Source: Candidatus Bathyarchaeota archaeon RBG_13_60_20
Lineage (GTDB): Archaea; Thermoproteota; Bathyarchaeia; TCS64
NCBI GenBank assembly: GCA_001775965.1
Contig: MEZG01000045.1
Coordinates: 791 to 6,711, forward strand
Length of the DNA: 5,921 nt
Direction: 5' to 3'
A program made the translations under genes and the position numbers. The notes under the pieces were generated by a model. That model was not told where the DNA came from and made no database searches. It was given only the letters and a program-made list of their open reading frames with translations. This document shows, in pieces, positions 1 through 5,056 of the stretch (position 1 is its first letter; every line of letters begins with the position of its first letter).

Positions 1-66
1 TCTTCTCCACTCCGCTGGGAGGGACACCCTGCCCTGGGAGTCGACCCTCCGCTCCTCCACCTGCAA
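1..66 (-). CDS. AbrB/MazE-type (SpoVT-AbrB) DNA-binding protein, 5' end only
   Basis: Reading leftward from TTG at 66 (or GTG at 60) gives about 20-22 residues before the window ends. They contain VDSQGRVSLPAEWRR, which is the first half of the swapped-hairpin AbrB/MazE DNA-binding domain: V-D-x-x-G-R-[VI]-x-L-P-x-E-W-R. In archaea this domain occurs in VapB-type antitoxins and in small transcription regulators. It would bind DNA as a dimer, usually at its own promoter. The frame is closed by a TAG at 79-81, so the start must be the TTG or the GTG. Neither has a convincing Shine-Dalgarno sequence. The C-terminal part, which would show whether this is an antitoxin, and any toxin gene after it lie outside the window. 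The domain call rests on a short but characteristic motif; the role as antitoxin or regulator is inference. Confidence 0.62.
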   Translation of the reverse strand, partial: MQVEERRVDSQGRVSLPAEWRR

Positions 67-68
67 AC

Positions 69-98
69 TAATTCCCCACTATACTAATAATTCCCCAC
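69..98. repeat. 11-bp direct repeat upstream of the AbrB-like gene, candidate operator
   Basis: TAATTCCCCAC occurs at 69-79 and again, identical, at 88-98, 19 bp start to start, or nearly two helical turns. On the minus strand this is GTGGGGAATTA twice. The proximal copy ends 2 bp before the TTG start and the distal copy touches the predicted TATA box. AbrB/MazE proteins commonly repress their own promoters, so autoregulation fits, but that function is inferred. Confidence 0.55.
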
Positions 99-107
99 AA
101 ATAAGGG
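98..107 (-). promoter_or_regulatory. Possible TATA/BRE element for the AbrB-like gene
   Basis: The minus strand reads CCCTTATTTG, an AT-rich box centred near 102, after the stop of the wHTH gene. A start about 26 nt downstream would fall near 76, inside the proximal repeat and 10-16 nt before the TTG or GTG. The box matches the archaeal TATA consensus only loosely. Confidence 0.3.
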
Positions 108-119
108 TTCTTAACAATT

Positions 120-132
120 GATCTGGAAGATC
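120..132. repeat. Short perfect inverted repeat after the wHTH gene
   Basis: GATCT-GGA-AGATC is a 5-bp stem with a 3-nt loop, lying 5 bp past the stop codon of the wHTH gene. There is no T-run after it in the direction of transcription, so it is a weak terminator candidate. It could be a protein-binding site or chance. Confidence 0.3.
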
Positions 133-137
133 GGACG

Positions 138-695
138 CTATTTCAACACCCTTTTCTCCCACCTTCTGAAATAATCGGGAGCCGTCCTGTAGTTACTAAG
201 CAGCGAGTACAGGAGCACCCCGCATATCAGGGCTATTACCATCCCCCCGATCATCCTGCCTGTCATCCCATACAGGTACCCGTCACCCAGCAGCCACAAG
301 CCCCCCAGCGTCCCAAATAAGCTAACCAAAATCATGACGTTCATGAAGCCCCTTACCAGAGGGCTGAGGAGGCTGCTCTGCGCGGTCAACACCGTGTCGA
401 TGTAAGGCATGTCCCCGTTGCCGATGTCCTCGCCAATGGCTGCCAGGAGCCGAAGCGCCTTCAAACCAAGGGGCGTGAGACGGTACAGGCGGGCCTCGTC
501 CCTCTCAACCAGGCCCTCAAGCCCACGCAGGTGATAGTTCAGGTGCCCCGTGTTCAACCCCGTCAGCCCGAGTATCTCGGTGTAGGTGACACCTCCGGGC
601 GCCGCCCCTATGATCTTGATTATGTTGCGCCTCTCATAATGCCCAACTGCCTGGATCACAGCGTCCTCGACCATGTCTTCTCTGGTTTTAGCCAT
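138..695 (-). CDS. Winged-helix (ArsR-like) regulator with two C-terminal membrane helices
   Basis: The 185-residue protein has two parts. Residues about 12-85 form a winged helix: a helix around ERRNIIKIIG (21-30), the TYTEILGLTGL turn (37-47), a recognition helix NTGHLNYHLRGLEGLV (48-63) of the 'LNYHLRxLExxGLV' type seen in ArsR-like families, and a wing ending RLTPLG (72-77). Residues about 117-137 and 147-168 are two strongly hydrophobic segments predicted to cross the membrane, followed by a basic tail. It is therefore probably a membrane-anchored transcription factor; this domain order is common in archaea. The ligand and target genes are unknown. The ATG at 695 is the first start and lacks a clear SD; a second in-frame ATG (residue 8, codon 672-674) is possible. 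It is transcribed toward the AbrB-like gene, 71 bp away, which seems to have its own promoter. Confidence 0.88.
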   Translation of the reverse strand: MAKTREDMVEDAVIQAVGHYERRNIIKIIGAAPGGVTYTEILGLTGLNTGHLNYHLRGLEGLVERDEARLYRLTPLGLKALRLLAAIGEDIGNGDMPYIDTVLTAQSSLLSPLVRGFMNVMILVSLFGTLGGLWLLGDGYLYGMTGRMIGGMVIALICGVLLYSLLSNYRTAPDYFRRWEKRVLK

Positions 696-732
696 TTTTC
701 AGTCGCCTGAACAGGGTTTCAGCCGTTAATAA

Positions 733-745
733 CTGTATTTAAGAA
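733..745 (-). promoter_or_regulatory. Predicted TATA box of the wHTH gene
   Basis: On the minus strand CTTAAATACAG (TATA-like core 736-742) lies about 44 nt before the ATG at 695. That would place the transcript start near 712, with a leader of about 17 nt. The rest of the 121-bp gap 696-816 shows no gene or clear repeat. Confidence 0.5.
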
Positions 746-816
746 GAAAGTTATGATAAGGTTTCTTCTCATGGCGGGGGCTGGCACCGGGGTCAGATGT
801 AGCTGCGCGTGGAGAC

Positions 817-1356
817 TTATCCCGGCGCCGGGCGGGGGCTCACGATGACCGGTATGTCCAGCAGCAGGGGCCCCGCCTTCACCGGGAAGGGCCACGGCAG
901 CGGCCCCTTGTGCAGGCAGACCCCGTTCCCCTTCTCGAAGAGCTCCAGCTGAGTGGCCACGATGGTGGCGTTGGCCACAACGTAGAGGGCCACGCTGCCA
1001 AGGAGGCTCAGGTACTCGTTTATTTTCATGCCCAGGCCCCCCGCGACCGCCGCGAAGCCCGCCTCACCCGCCGCGTCCACGAGCTCGCTCCCGAGCCTGA
1101 CCACGTCCACGCGGCCCTCCCGGACGATCTCCGGGCTCAGCGGCGACAGGTCCCACAGGGACCTCTTGAGTCTGACGGCGCACTCGTGGCTGAGGCACAC
1201 GTGGACGGCTATGGGGGCCTCGTTGATGACCTTGGACCACTCCCCGGACAGGGGCACGTCCCTCACCCTGGTGAACCCCCACTCCCCGGCGAGGAGGCAG
1301 TCCACGGGCCCCAGCAGGGCCTCCAAAACGCTGCCCCGCGTTGACTTCTCTTCCAT
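817..1356 (-). CDS. Hypothetical protein of unknown family, 179 aa (200 aa if started at GTG 1419)
   Basis: I do not recognise this protein. From the ATG at 1356 it is 179 residues; the open frame continues to a GTG at 1419, which would add 21 residues and overlap the end of trmO by 14 bp. I prefer the ATG. A TTTTTAT box (1381-1387) sits about 28 nt upstream, the leaderless spacing seen elsewhere here, and the 21 upstream codons are visibly less GC-rich at third positions than the rest. Visible features, numbered from the GTG: cysteines at 41, 75, 80 and 168, including VCLSHEC (74-80); a glycine/alanine-rich stretch (120-130); a hydrophobic segment (139-156) that could be a buried helix or a weak membrane span; and a proline-rich C-terminus (PLPWPFP, PRPAPG). 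High GC3 supports real coding. It lies directly downstream of trmO on the same strand and may be co-transcribed with it. Confidence 0.65.
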   Translation of the reverse strand: MEEKSTRGSVLEALLGPVDCLLAGEWGFTRVRDVPLSGEWSKVINEAPIAVHVCLSHECAVRLKRSLWDLSPLSPEIVREGRVDVVRLGSELVDAAGEAGFAAVAGGLGMKINEYLSLLGSVALYVVANATIVATQLELFEKGNGVCLHKGPLPWPFPVKAGPLLLDIPVIVSPRPAPG

Positions 1357-1380
1357 CAGGTGACCCTTGGGAGCCAATGG

Positions 1381-1387
1381 ATAAAAA
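1381..1387 (-). promoter_or_regulatory. Predicted TATA box for the hypothetical protein gene
   Basis: The minus strand reads GGTTTTTATCC, centred about 28 nt before the ATG at 1356. This is the distance expected for a leaderless archaeal transcript, and there is no SD at that ATG. The box lies inside the GTG-extended reading frame, so it argues for the shorter form. It is a weak match in sequence and a good one in position. Confidence 0.4.
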
Positions 1388-1405
1388 CCGATGTCCCGCC
1401 GGACG

Positions 1406-1783
1406 CTAACGATCCTCACCCTTTGACACGGGCTTTATGTCAACTATCGGTGAGTCCACCAGGGCGTCAAGGCCCCGCACAGTCAGGGTGCAGCCCTCCA
1501 CACTGAGGAGCTCCACCTCCGTCAAGCCTATGGGGTTGGGCCTTGAAGGGCTGTGGGACGCGAAGACGCCCCTGAGCTCGGTCTCCCCGTGGCGGCGGGG
1601 GACCACCTGCAGGGTGCCCCTGTGTTTCTTATCATCCCTCAGGTGGAACCAGTACAGGACCACTATGTGTTTGTGTTCGCTCAGCCGGTACAGGCCATCA
1701 CGGTACTCGGGCAGCACCTCTATGGTGGACAGGTCCTCCTCCACCCTGGTCACCTTCCCTATGAAACACACCTCGCCTCTCAT
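1406..1783 (-). CDS. trmO: TrmO/TsaA-like tRNA (adenine-N6) methyltransferase, short archaeal form
   Basis: The 125-residue protein belongs to the TsaA/UPF0066 family. It shows the family's signature FASHSPSRPNPIGL (74-87), the preceding LYRLSEHKHIVVLYWFH segment (31-47) and the C-terminal LDALVDSPIVDIKPV (105-119), equivalent to the usual 'LDGTPhhDIKPY'. In E. coli, TrmO transfers a methyl group from S-adenosylmethionine to N6 of t6A37 in tRNA-Thr, giving m6t6A, using a beta-barrel fold unlike the Rossmann methyltransferases. The protein here is only the barrel domain, lacking the C-terminal extension of the longer bacterial enzyme, as is usual in archaea. Its tRNA target is therefore inferred. 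The ATG at 1783 has a GGTG ribosome-binding motif (1788-1791) with 4 nt spacing. The gene is divergent from DUF362 and precedes the hypothetical gene. Confidence 0.9.
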   Translation of the reverse strand: MRGEVCFIGKVTRVEEDLSTIEVLPEYRDGLYRLSEHKHIVVLYWFHLRDDKKHRGTLQVVPRRHGETELRGVFASHSPSRPNPIGLTEVELLSVEGCTLTVRGLDALVDSPIVDIKPVSKGEDR

Positions 1784-1816
1784 CGTGCACCGTTAAAGTA
1801 TGTGCGTCCCCGTCCC

Positions 1817-1830
1817 CTTATTATATACCT
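1817..1830. promoter_or_regulatory. Shared AT-rich TATA element between divergent trmO and DUF362 genes
   Basis: CTTATTATATACCT holds the self-complementary TATATA (1822-1827) in a 68-bp divergent gap. Reading plus, its centre is about 27 nt before the DUF362 ATG at 1852, which has no SD, so that transcript is probably leaderless. Reading minus, a start about 25 nt away falls near 1799, giving trmO a leader of about 15 nt that includes its GGTG motif. One TATA sequence may serve both directions. Confidence 0.6.
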
Positions 1831-1851
1831 AATGCAAACTACCTAAACAGC

Positions 1852-3003
1852 ATGGTTCAGGTATCCATAGTGAAGAACCCGAGGAAACCCACTGACAAGG
1901 ACGTCCACAACATGGTAAAGAAAGCCATGGACCTGGTGGGCGGGATCAAGAGCATAGTTAAACCCGGGCAGACCGTGGCCCTCAAGCCCAACGTGGTGAC
2001 GGGCCGGGTCACGGGGCCGGGCGTCGTCACGGACAAGCGCATCGTAGAGGTCATGATCAGGCTCTGCAAGGAGGCCGAGGCCGGCAAGGTGCTGGTCGTG
2101 GAGGGCGCCGGCTACTTCACCGAGACGGGCAAGGCCCTGGAGCTGAGCGGCGTCAAGGCCATGGCCGAGGAGGCCGGCGCCGAGGTGGTGGACGTGGACA
2201 TGGACAGACTCGTGGAGCTCAAGGTGCCGAACCCACTGATCGTGGACAAGATCAAGGTCTCCAAGAGCTTCATGGACGCCGATGTCAGGATCAACCTCCC
2301 CGTCATGAAGACCCACGACCAGCTCCTGGTCACCCTGGGCGTCAAGAACCTGAAGGGCGTCGTCCAGAAGCCCATGAAGCGCGAGTTCCACAGGGTGGGC
2401 GTCGTCAAGGGCATCATAGACCTGAGCAAGGTGGTGCCCCTGAACCTGACGGTCCTGGACGCCATCGTGGCCATGGAGGGCCTGGGCCCCAGCTTCGGCT
2501 CCAAGGTGCATCTCGACACCGTGATGGCCAGCAAGGACGTGTGGGCCCTCGACAGGGTCGCGTCAAGGATGATGGGCTTCACCATGGTGGAGCTGGACTA
2601 CCTGGTTCAGGCAGCCGAGCACGGCCTCTTCGACCCCGCCGTGGAGCCCAAGACCGTCGGCGAGCCCCTGTACAGCTACACGCACAGGTTCGAGAGGCCC
2701 CCCACCGACACGAACTTCGCCGAGGGCGTCACCGTCATCAGCGAGGGCGCATGCAGCGCCTGCAGGGGCACCATCCACAGCGTCGTCTACGACCTGGAGC
2801 AGATGAAGATGATGGGCGAGATCAGGGACCTGTTCATCGTGGTGGGCAGCAACGCGGAGGTCCCCCGGGGCCTACCCAACACCCCCATCATCATGGGCAC
2901 GTGCCTCAAGAGGCACGAGGCCGAGGGCTGCTACGTGGAGGGCTGCCCGCCCAACAACGACAAGATGCTGGCCGCCATCAGGCAGGTCTGCCGCCTAGCC
3001 TAG
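1852..3003 (+). CDS. DUF362 family protein with C-terminal cysteine cluster
   Basis: The 383-residue protein matches the DUF362 pattern: VALKPNVV (42-49), a glycine-rich LVVEGAGYF (81-89), INLPVMKTHD (147-156), LGVKNLKGVV (162-171) and DAIVAMEGLGP (203-213). The biochemical function of the family is not settled as far as I know; many members carry a ferredoxin domain and are annotated as iron-sulfur proteins. Here the classic CxxCxxCxxxC ferredoxin motif is absent. Instead the last third has Cys301 and Cys304 (CSAC), Cys351, Cys360 and Cys365 (GCYVEGCPP) and Cys380, which could ligate an Fe-S cluster or another metal. No signal peptide or membrane segment is visible, so it is likely cytoplasmic. 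The ATG at 1852 is just after the predicted transcript start. The gene is divergent from trmO, and the HD gene follows 48 bp later with its own promoter-like box. Confidence 0.88.
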   Translation: MVQVSIVKNPRKPTDKDVHNMVKKAMDLVGGIKSIVKPGQTVALKPNVVTGRVTGPGVVTDKRIVEVMIRLCKEAEAGKVLVVEGAGYFTETGKALELSGVKAMAEEAGAEVVDVDMDRLVELKVPNPLIVDKIKVSKSFMDADVRINLPVMKTHDQLLVTLGVKNLKGVVQKPMKREFHRVGVVKGIIDLSKVVPLNLTVLDAIVAMEGLGPSFGSKVHLDTVMASKDVWALDRVASRMMGFTMVELDYLVQAAEHGLFDPAVEPKTVGEPLYSYTHRFERPPTDTNFAEGVTVISEGACSACRGTIHSVVYDLEQMKMMGEIRDLFIVVGSNAEVPRGLPNTPIIMGTCLKRHEAEGCYVEGCPPNNDKMLAAIRQVCRLA

Positions 3004-3020
3004 CCCCCCCGCGAGGCACC

Positions 3021-3029
3021 TGTTATTAG
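3021..3029 (+). promoter_or_regulatory. Predicted TATA box of the HD-domain gene
   Basis: TGTTATTAG in the 48-bp gap after DUF362 is centred about 27 nt before the GTG at 3052. No SD is present. This repeats the leaderless spacing of the DUF362 promoter and supports both the GTG start and separate transcription. Confidence 0.45.
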
Positions 3030-3051
3030 CCCGGCCCAGCCCCATTGAACC

Positions 3052-3621
3052 GTGGAACACGAGAACCTCATCCGCCTCCTGCGCGAGGCAGGCAAGCTGA
3101 AGCGCACGCGGAGGACCGGCTGGGTGGAGGCCGGCGTCAGCGGCCCCGAGTCGGTGGCCGACCACAGCTACAGGGTCGCGCTGCTGTCCATGCTCCTCTC
3201 GGACCATCGGGGCCTCGACACCCTGAAGGCCGTCAGGATGGCGATCCTACACGACCTGGCCGAGGCGGTCACCGGCGACCTCACGCCCCGGCAGAAGACC
3301 CCCGAGCACGGGGCCGAGGAGCTCCGCGCCTTCGCCGGCCTGGTCGAGGGGCTGCCCACCCGGCAAAGGCAGACCTACCTTGAAGCCATGGAGGAGTACG
3401 TGGCCGGGGAGACGGGGGAGGCCGCCCTGGTGCGGGCCGCCGACAGGCTGGAGATGGTCCTCCAGGCGCTGGAGTACGAGGAGTTCGGTGCGGGTGCCGA
3501 CCTGGATCCGTTCAAGTGTGTCTTGGTCCCAGCGGAGTACGCCGGCCTGTACAGGAGCCTGCTCGAAAAAAAATCAAATAATAATAGGGTGGCCCCTACG
3601 CGAAGGGGTACAGCTGCTTGA
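3052..3621 (+). CDS. HD-domain phosphohydrolase, YfbR/HDDC2-like 5'-deoxynucleotidase
   Basis: The 189-residue protein has the order of the YfbR/HDDC2 branch of HD hydrolases. KLKRTRRTGWVEAGVSGPESVADHSYR (15-41) is its family-specific N-terminus. The metal ligands are His38, His67-Asp68 in AILHDLAEAVTGD (64-76) and Asp131 in ADRLEMVLQALEYE. E. coli YfbR dephosphorylates deoxynucleoside 5'-monophosphates with a divalent metal; the same reaction is likely here, though HD substrates cannot be read from sequence. The GTG at 3052 is about 27 nt from a TATA-like box. The C-terminus is odd. After LLEKK the frame crosses an A8 tract (3566-3573) and continues 15 residues into DNA antisense to trpB2, stopping at TGA 3619-3621. 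One extra A would instead end the protein at LLEKKIK on three tandem stops (3579-3587). The last 15 residues are therefore doubtful. Confidence 0.87.
   Translation: MEHENLIRLLREAGKLKRTRRTGWVEAGVSGPESVADHSYRVALLSMLLSDHRGLDTLKAVRMAILHDLAEAVTGDLTPRQKTPEHGAEELRAFAGLVEGLPTRQRQTYLEAMEEYVAGETGEAALVRAADRLEMVLQALEYEEFGAGADLDPFKCVLVPAEYAGLYRSLLEKKSNNNRVAPTRRGTAA
3566..3587 (-). terminator. Oligo-T terminator of trpB2 (A8 tract on the plus strand)
   Basis: On the minus strand, about 9 nt after the trpB2 stop, the RNA would run into U-rich sequence: three UAUU-like units and then U8 (complement of 3566-3573). Archaeal RNA polymerase terminates at such oligo-T stretches without needing a hairpin. The same bases encode the doubtful C-terminus of the convergent HD gene. 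Confidence 0.6.
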
Positions 3622-4966
3622 GGCGGCCCAGGTTCTCATCTATGGTTTTCTGGGGGAGCTGGAAGGGCGTCAGCCTGCCCTCCAGCAGCGCCTCGTAGGC
3701 CGCCATGTCCAGGAGACCGTGGCCGCTCATAAGCATGAGGATGGTCCTCTCCTCTCCCGTCTCCCTGCACCTCGTAGCCTCGTCCACGGCCGCTTTGACG
3801 GCGTGGGCCGTCTCGGGGGCCGGTATCAGGCCCTCGGCTCTGGCGAACATGACCGCCGCGCTCAAGGACTCCACCTGGTCATAGGCGCGGGGCTCCACGA
3901 GGCGGTCCCTCACCAGGGCGCTGAGGCTGGGCGCCATACCGTGGTACCTGAGGCCGCCGGCGTGGATGGGCTCTGGGATGAACTCGTGGCCCACCGTGAA
4001 CATCTTGATGAGGGGCGTCATCCTGCCCGTGTCCCCGTGGTCGTACAGGTACTCTCCTCTGCTTATGCTGGGGCAGGCCGTGGACTCCACCGCGATGAAC
4101 CGGGTCTCCTTTGGTGGGGCTCCCCTGAGCCTGTCCCTGAGGAACGGGTAGGCGAGGCCCGAGAAGTTGCTGCCTCCCCCGACGCACCCGATGACGGTGT
4201 CCGGGTAATCATCCACCATCCGCAGCTGCTCCGCTGCCTCCTGGCCTGTGACAGTCTGGTGCATGAGGACGTGGTTCAGGAGGCTGCCCAAGCTGTACCG
4301 GGTGTTCTCCTGGCTAAGGCACCTCTCAATGGCCTCGCTGATGGCTATTCCCAGGCTCCCCGGCGTGTCCGGGTCCTCCTCTAGCACCCTGCGGCCCACC
4401 GCGGTCTGTGTGCTGGGGCTCGGCACCACCTCGGCGCCGAAGAGCCTCATCATGACCTTCCTGTAGGGCTTCTGCTCGTAGCTCACCCGCACCATGTAGA
4501 CCTCCACATCCAAGTCGAAGAGGCTCCCGGCGAACGACAGGGCGCTGCCCCACTGGCCGGCTCCGGTCTCGGTGGTGAGCCTCTCGATGCCCTGCCTCAT
4601 GTTGTAGTAGGCTTGGGGCACGGCCGTGTTGGGCTTGTGACTGCCCGTGGGGCTCACCCCCTCGTACTTGTAGTATATTCGAGCGGGGGTCTTCAGCGCC
4701 TTCTCGAGGCGCCTCGCCCTGACGAGGGGCGTCGGCCTCCAGAGGCGGTAGGCTTCCCTCACCTCCTCGGGGATTGGTATGGTCCGTTTCTCCGACACCT
4801 CCTGCATGAGCAGCTCCTTTGCGAATAAGGGTAGCAGCTGCTCGGGCTTGACAGGCTCACGTGTTGCCGGGTCAAGCAGCGGGTAGGGGGGCGTCGGGAG
4901 GTCTGGGACTATGTTTATCCAATTTTTAGGTATTCGGTCCTCCGTCAGGAGGATGGTTCTGTCCAG
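3596..4966 (-). CDS. trpB2: TrpB2-type tryptophan synthase beta chain (PLP enzyme)
   Basis: It makes L-tryptophan from indole and serine with pyridoxal phosphate; the Sulfolobus TrpB2 is reported to use O-phosphoserine. Numbered from the ATG at 4807 (403 aa), it has Lys58 in GSHKPNTA (Schiff-base lysine), Glu80 in TETGAGQWG, the phosphate loop GCVGGGSN (207-214), the TrpB2 hallmark HAGGLRYHG (282-290), APETAHA (330-336) and SGHG (361-364). These motifs are intact, so the enzyme should be active. The true N-terminus lies upstream: the same frame from 4966 gives MDRTILLTEDRIPKNW, then NIVPDLP and FAKEL, as in other TrpB2 proteins, for about 456 aa. That stretch has no ATG, GTG or TTG, so I place the start provisionally at CTG 4966. 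No trpA is in the window. It is convergent with the HD gene (26-bp overlap) and downstream of the nitroreductase. Confidence 0.9.
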   Translation of the reverse strand: MDRTILLTEDRIPKNWINIVPDLPTPPYPLLDPATREPVKPEQLLPLFAKELLMQEVSEKRTIPIPEEVREAYRLWRPTPLVRARRLEKALKTPARIYYKYEGVSPTGSHKPNTAVPQAYYNMRQGIERLTTETGAGQWGSALSFAGSLFDLDVEVYMVRVSYEQKPYRKVMMRLFGAEVVPSPSTQTAVGRRVLEEDPDTPGSLGIAISEAIERCLSQENTRYSLGSLLNHVLMHQTVTGQEAAEQLRMVDDYPDTVIGCVGGGSNFSGLAYPFLRDRLRGAPPKETRFIAVESTACPSISRGEYLYDHGDTGRMTPLIKMFTVGHEFIPEPIHAGGLRYHGMAPSLSALVRDRLVEPRAYDQVESLSAAVMFARAEGLIPAPETAHAVKAAVDEATRCRETGEERTILMLMSGHGLLDMAAYEALLEGRLTPFQLPQKTIDENLGRLKQLYPFA

Positions 4967-4992
4967 TCCAAGTGATACACGCTTCTACCTCC
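4808..4992 (-). other. Start region of trpB2: conserved N-terminal coding without a canonical start; SD plus out-of-frame GTG
   Basis: The trpB2 frame is open from 4984 to 4808 (stop TAG at 4985-4987) and encodes family-conserved residues, but contains no ATG, GTG or TTG. A strong SD, GGAGGT (4987-4992), is followed after 6 nt by GTG (4978-4980) in a different frame. That frame reads MYHLDWTEPSS and stops at TGA (4945-4947). One extra base after the third codon would join the GTG to the trpB2 frame as MYHLGLDRTILL. The options are a single-base sequence error, a real frameshift, a CTG or other rare start, or a small leader peptide with one Trp. Confidence 0.6.
4938..4953. repeat. Inverted repeat inside the trpB2 5' coding region
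   Basis: TCCTCC-GTCA-GGAGGA is a perfect 6-bp stem with a 4-nt loop. In the minus-strand transcript the order is UCCUCC-UGAC-GGAGGA. The UCCUCC arm is also complementary to GGAGG in the upstream SD (4987-4992), so two exclusive pairings are possible. Whether they form is untested. Confidence 0.4.
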
Positions 4993-5005
4993 TAGTAAAA
5001 CTAGG
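4991..5005. repeat. Inverted repeat abutting the trpB2 ribosome binding site
   Basis: CCTAGT-AAA-ACTAGG is a 6-bp perfect stem with a 3-nt loop. On the minus strand its last arm ends in AGG, which is the beginning of the AGGAGGT SD sequence, so a hairpin here would touch the ribosome binding site. As DNA it could instead be an operator half of the trpB2 promoter region. Confidence 0.45.
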
Positions 5006-5006
5006 T

Positions 5007-5020
5007 GCCCCTATAGGGGC
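5007..5020. promoter_or_regulatory. 14-bp perfect palindrome upstream of trpB2, candidate operator
   Basis: GCCCCTATAGGGGC is fully palindromic. It lies between the trpB2 TATA-like box (5030-5035) and the inverted repeat at 4991-5005, around the predicted transcription start near 5007. A dimeric repressor could bind here; no regulator of trpB2 can be named from this window. Confidence 0.5.
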
Positions 5021-5029
5021 TGTGGATGC

Positions 5030-5035
5030 TTTAAA
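5030..5035 (-). promoter_or_regulatory. Predicted TATA box of trpB2
   Basis: TTTAAA in the context TCTTTAAAGC on the minus strand lies in the gap between the nitroreductase stop and trpB2. It predicts a transcript start near 5007 and a leader of roughly 27 nt to the out-of-frame GTG or 41 nt to CTG 4966. That leader would include the SD GGAGGT. Confidence 0.5.
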
Positions 5036-5056
5036 GACTTGTTAACCGTAAATTGG

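Noticed and set aside
910..1363. Plus-strand open frames opposite the hypothetical protein gene
   Set aside because: They are proline/arginine/glycine-rich shadow translations without a promoter, RBS or recognisable motif. The minus-strand frame has the better codon pattern and ordinary protein composition.
1843..2511. Long minus-strand open frame (222 aa) antisense to the DUF362 gene
   Set aside because: It is rich in His, Leu, Gly and Asp as expected from the complement of GC-rich codons, has no family motif, and lies opposite a clear conserved gene.
3380..4384. 334-aa plus-strand open frame bridging the HD gene and trpB2
   Set aside because: It is the +1 frame of the HD gene continuing antisense to trpB2. 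Low-complexity Arg/Trp/Val/Gly content and loss of all HD motifs show it is a GC-driven shadow. It also needs the opposite shift at the A8 tract from the one that gives tandem stops.
4945..4980. MYHLDWTEPSS as a classic tryptophan attenuator leader peptide
   Set aside because: Only one Trp codon, it overlaps the trpB2 coding frame, and there is no U-run terminator after the hairpin. A shifted trpB2 start is the simpler reading, so it is kept only as a speculative alternative.
4985..5056. Possible tRNA or small RNA gene in the gap upstream of trpB2
   Set aside because: The hairpins there are short and do not form a cloverleaf or acceptor stem; no T-loop GGTTCRA sequence is present.
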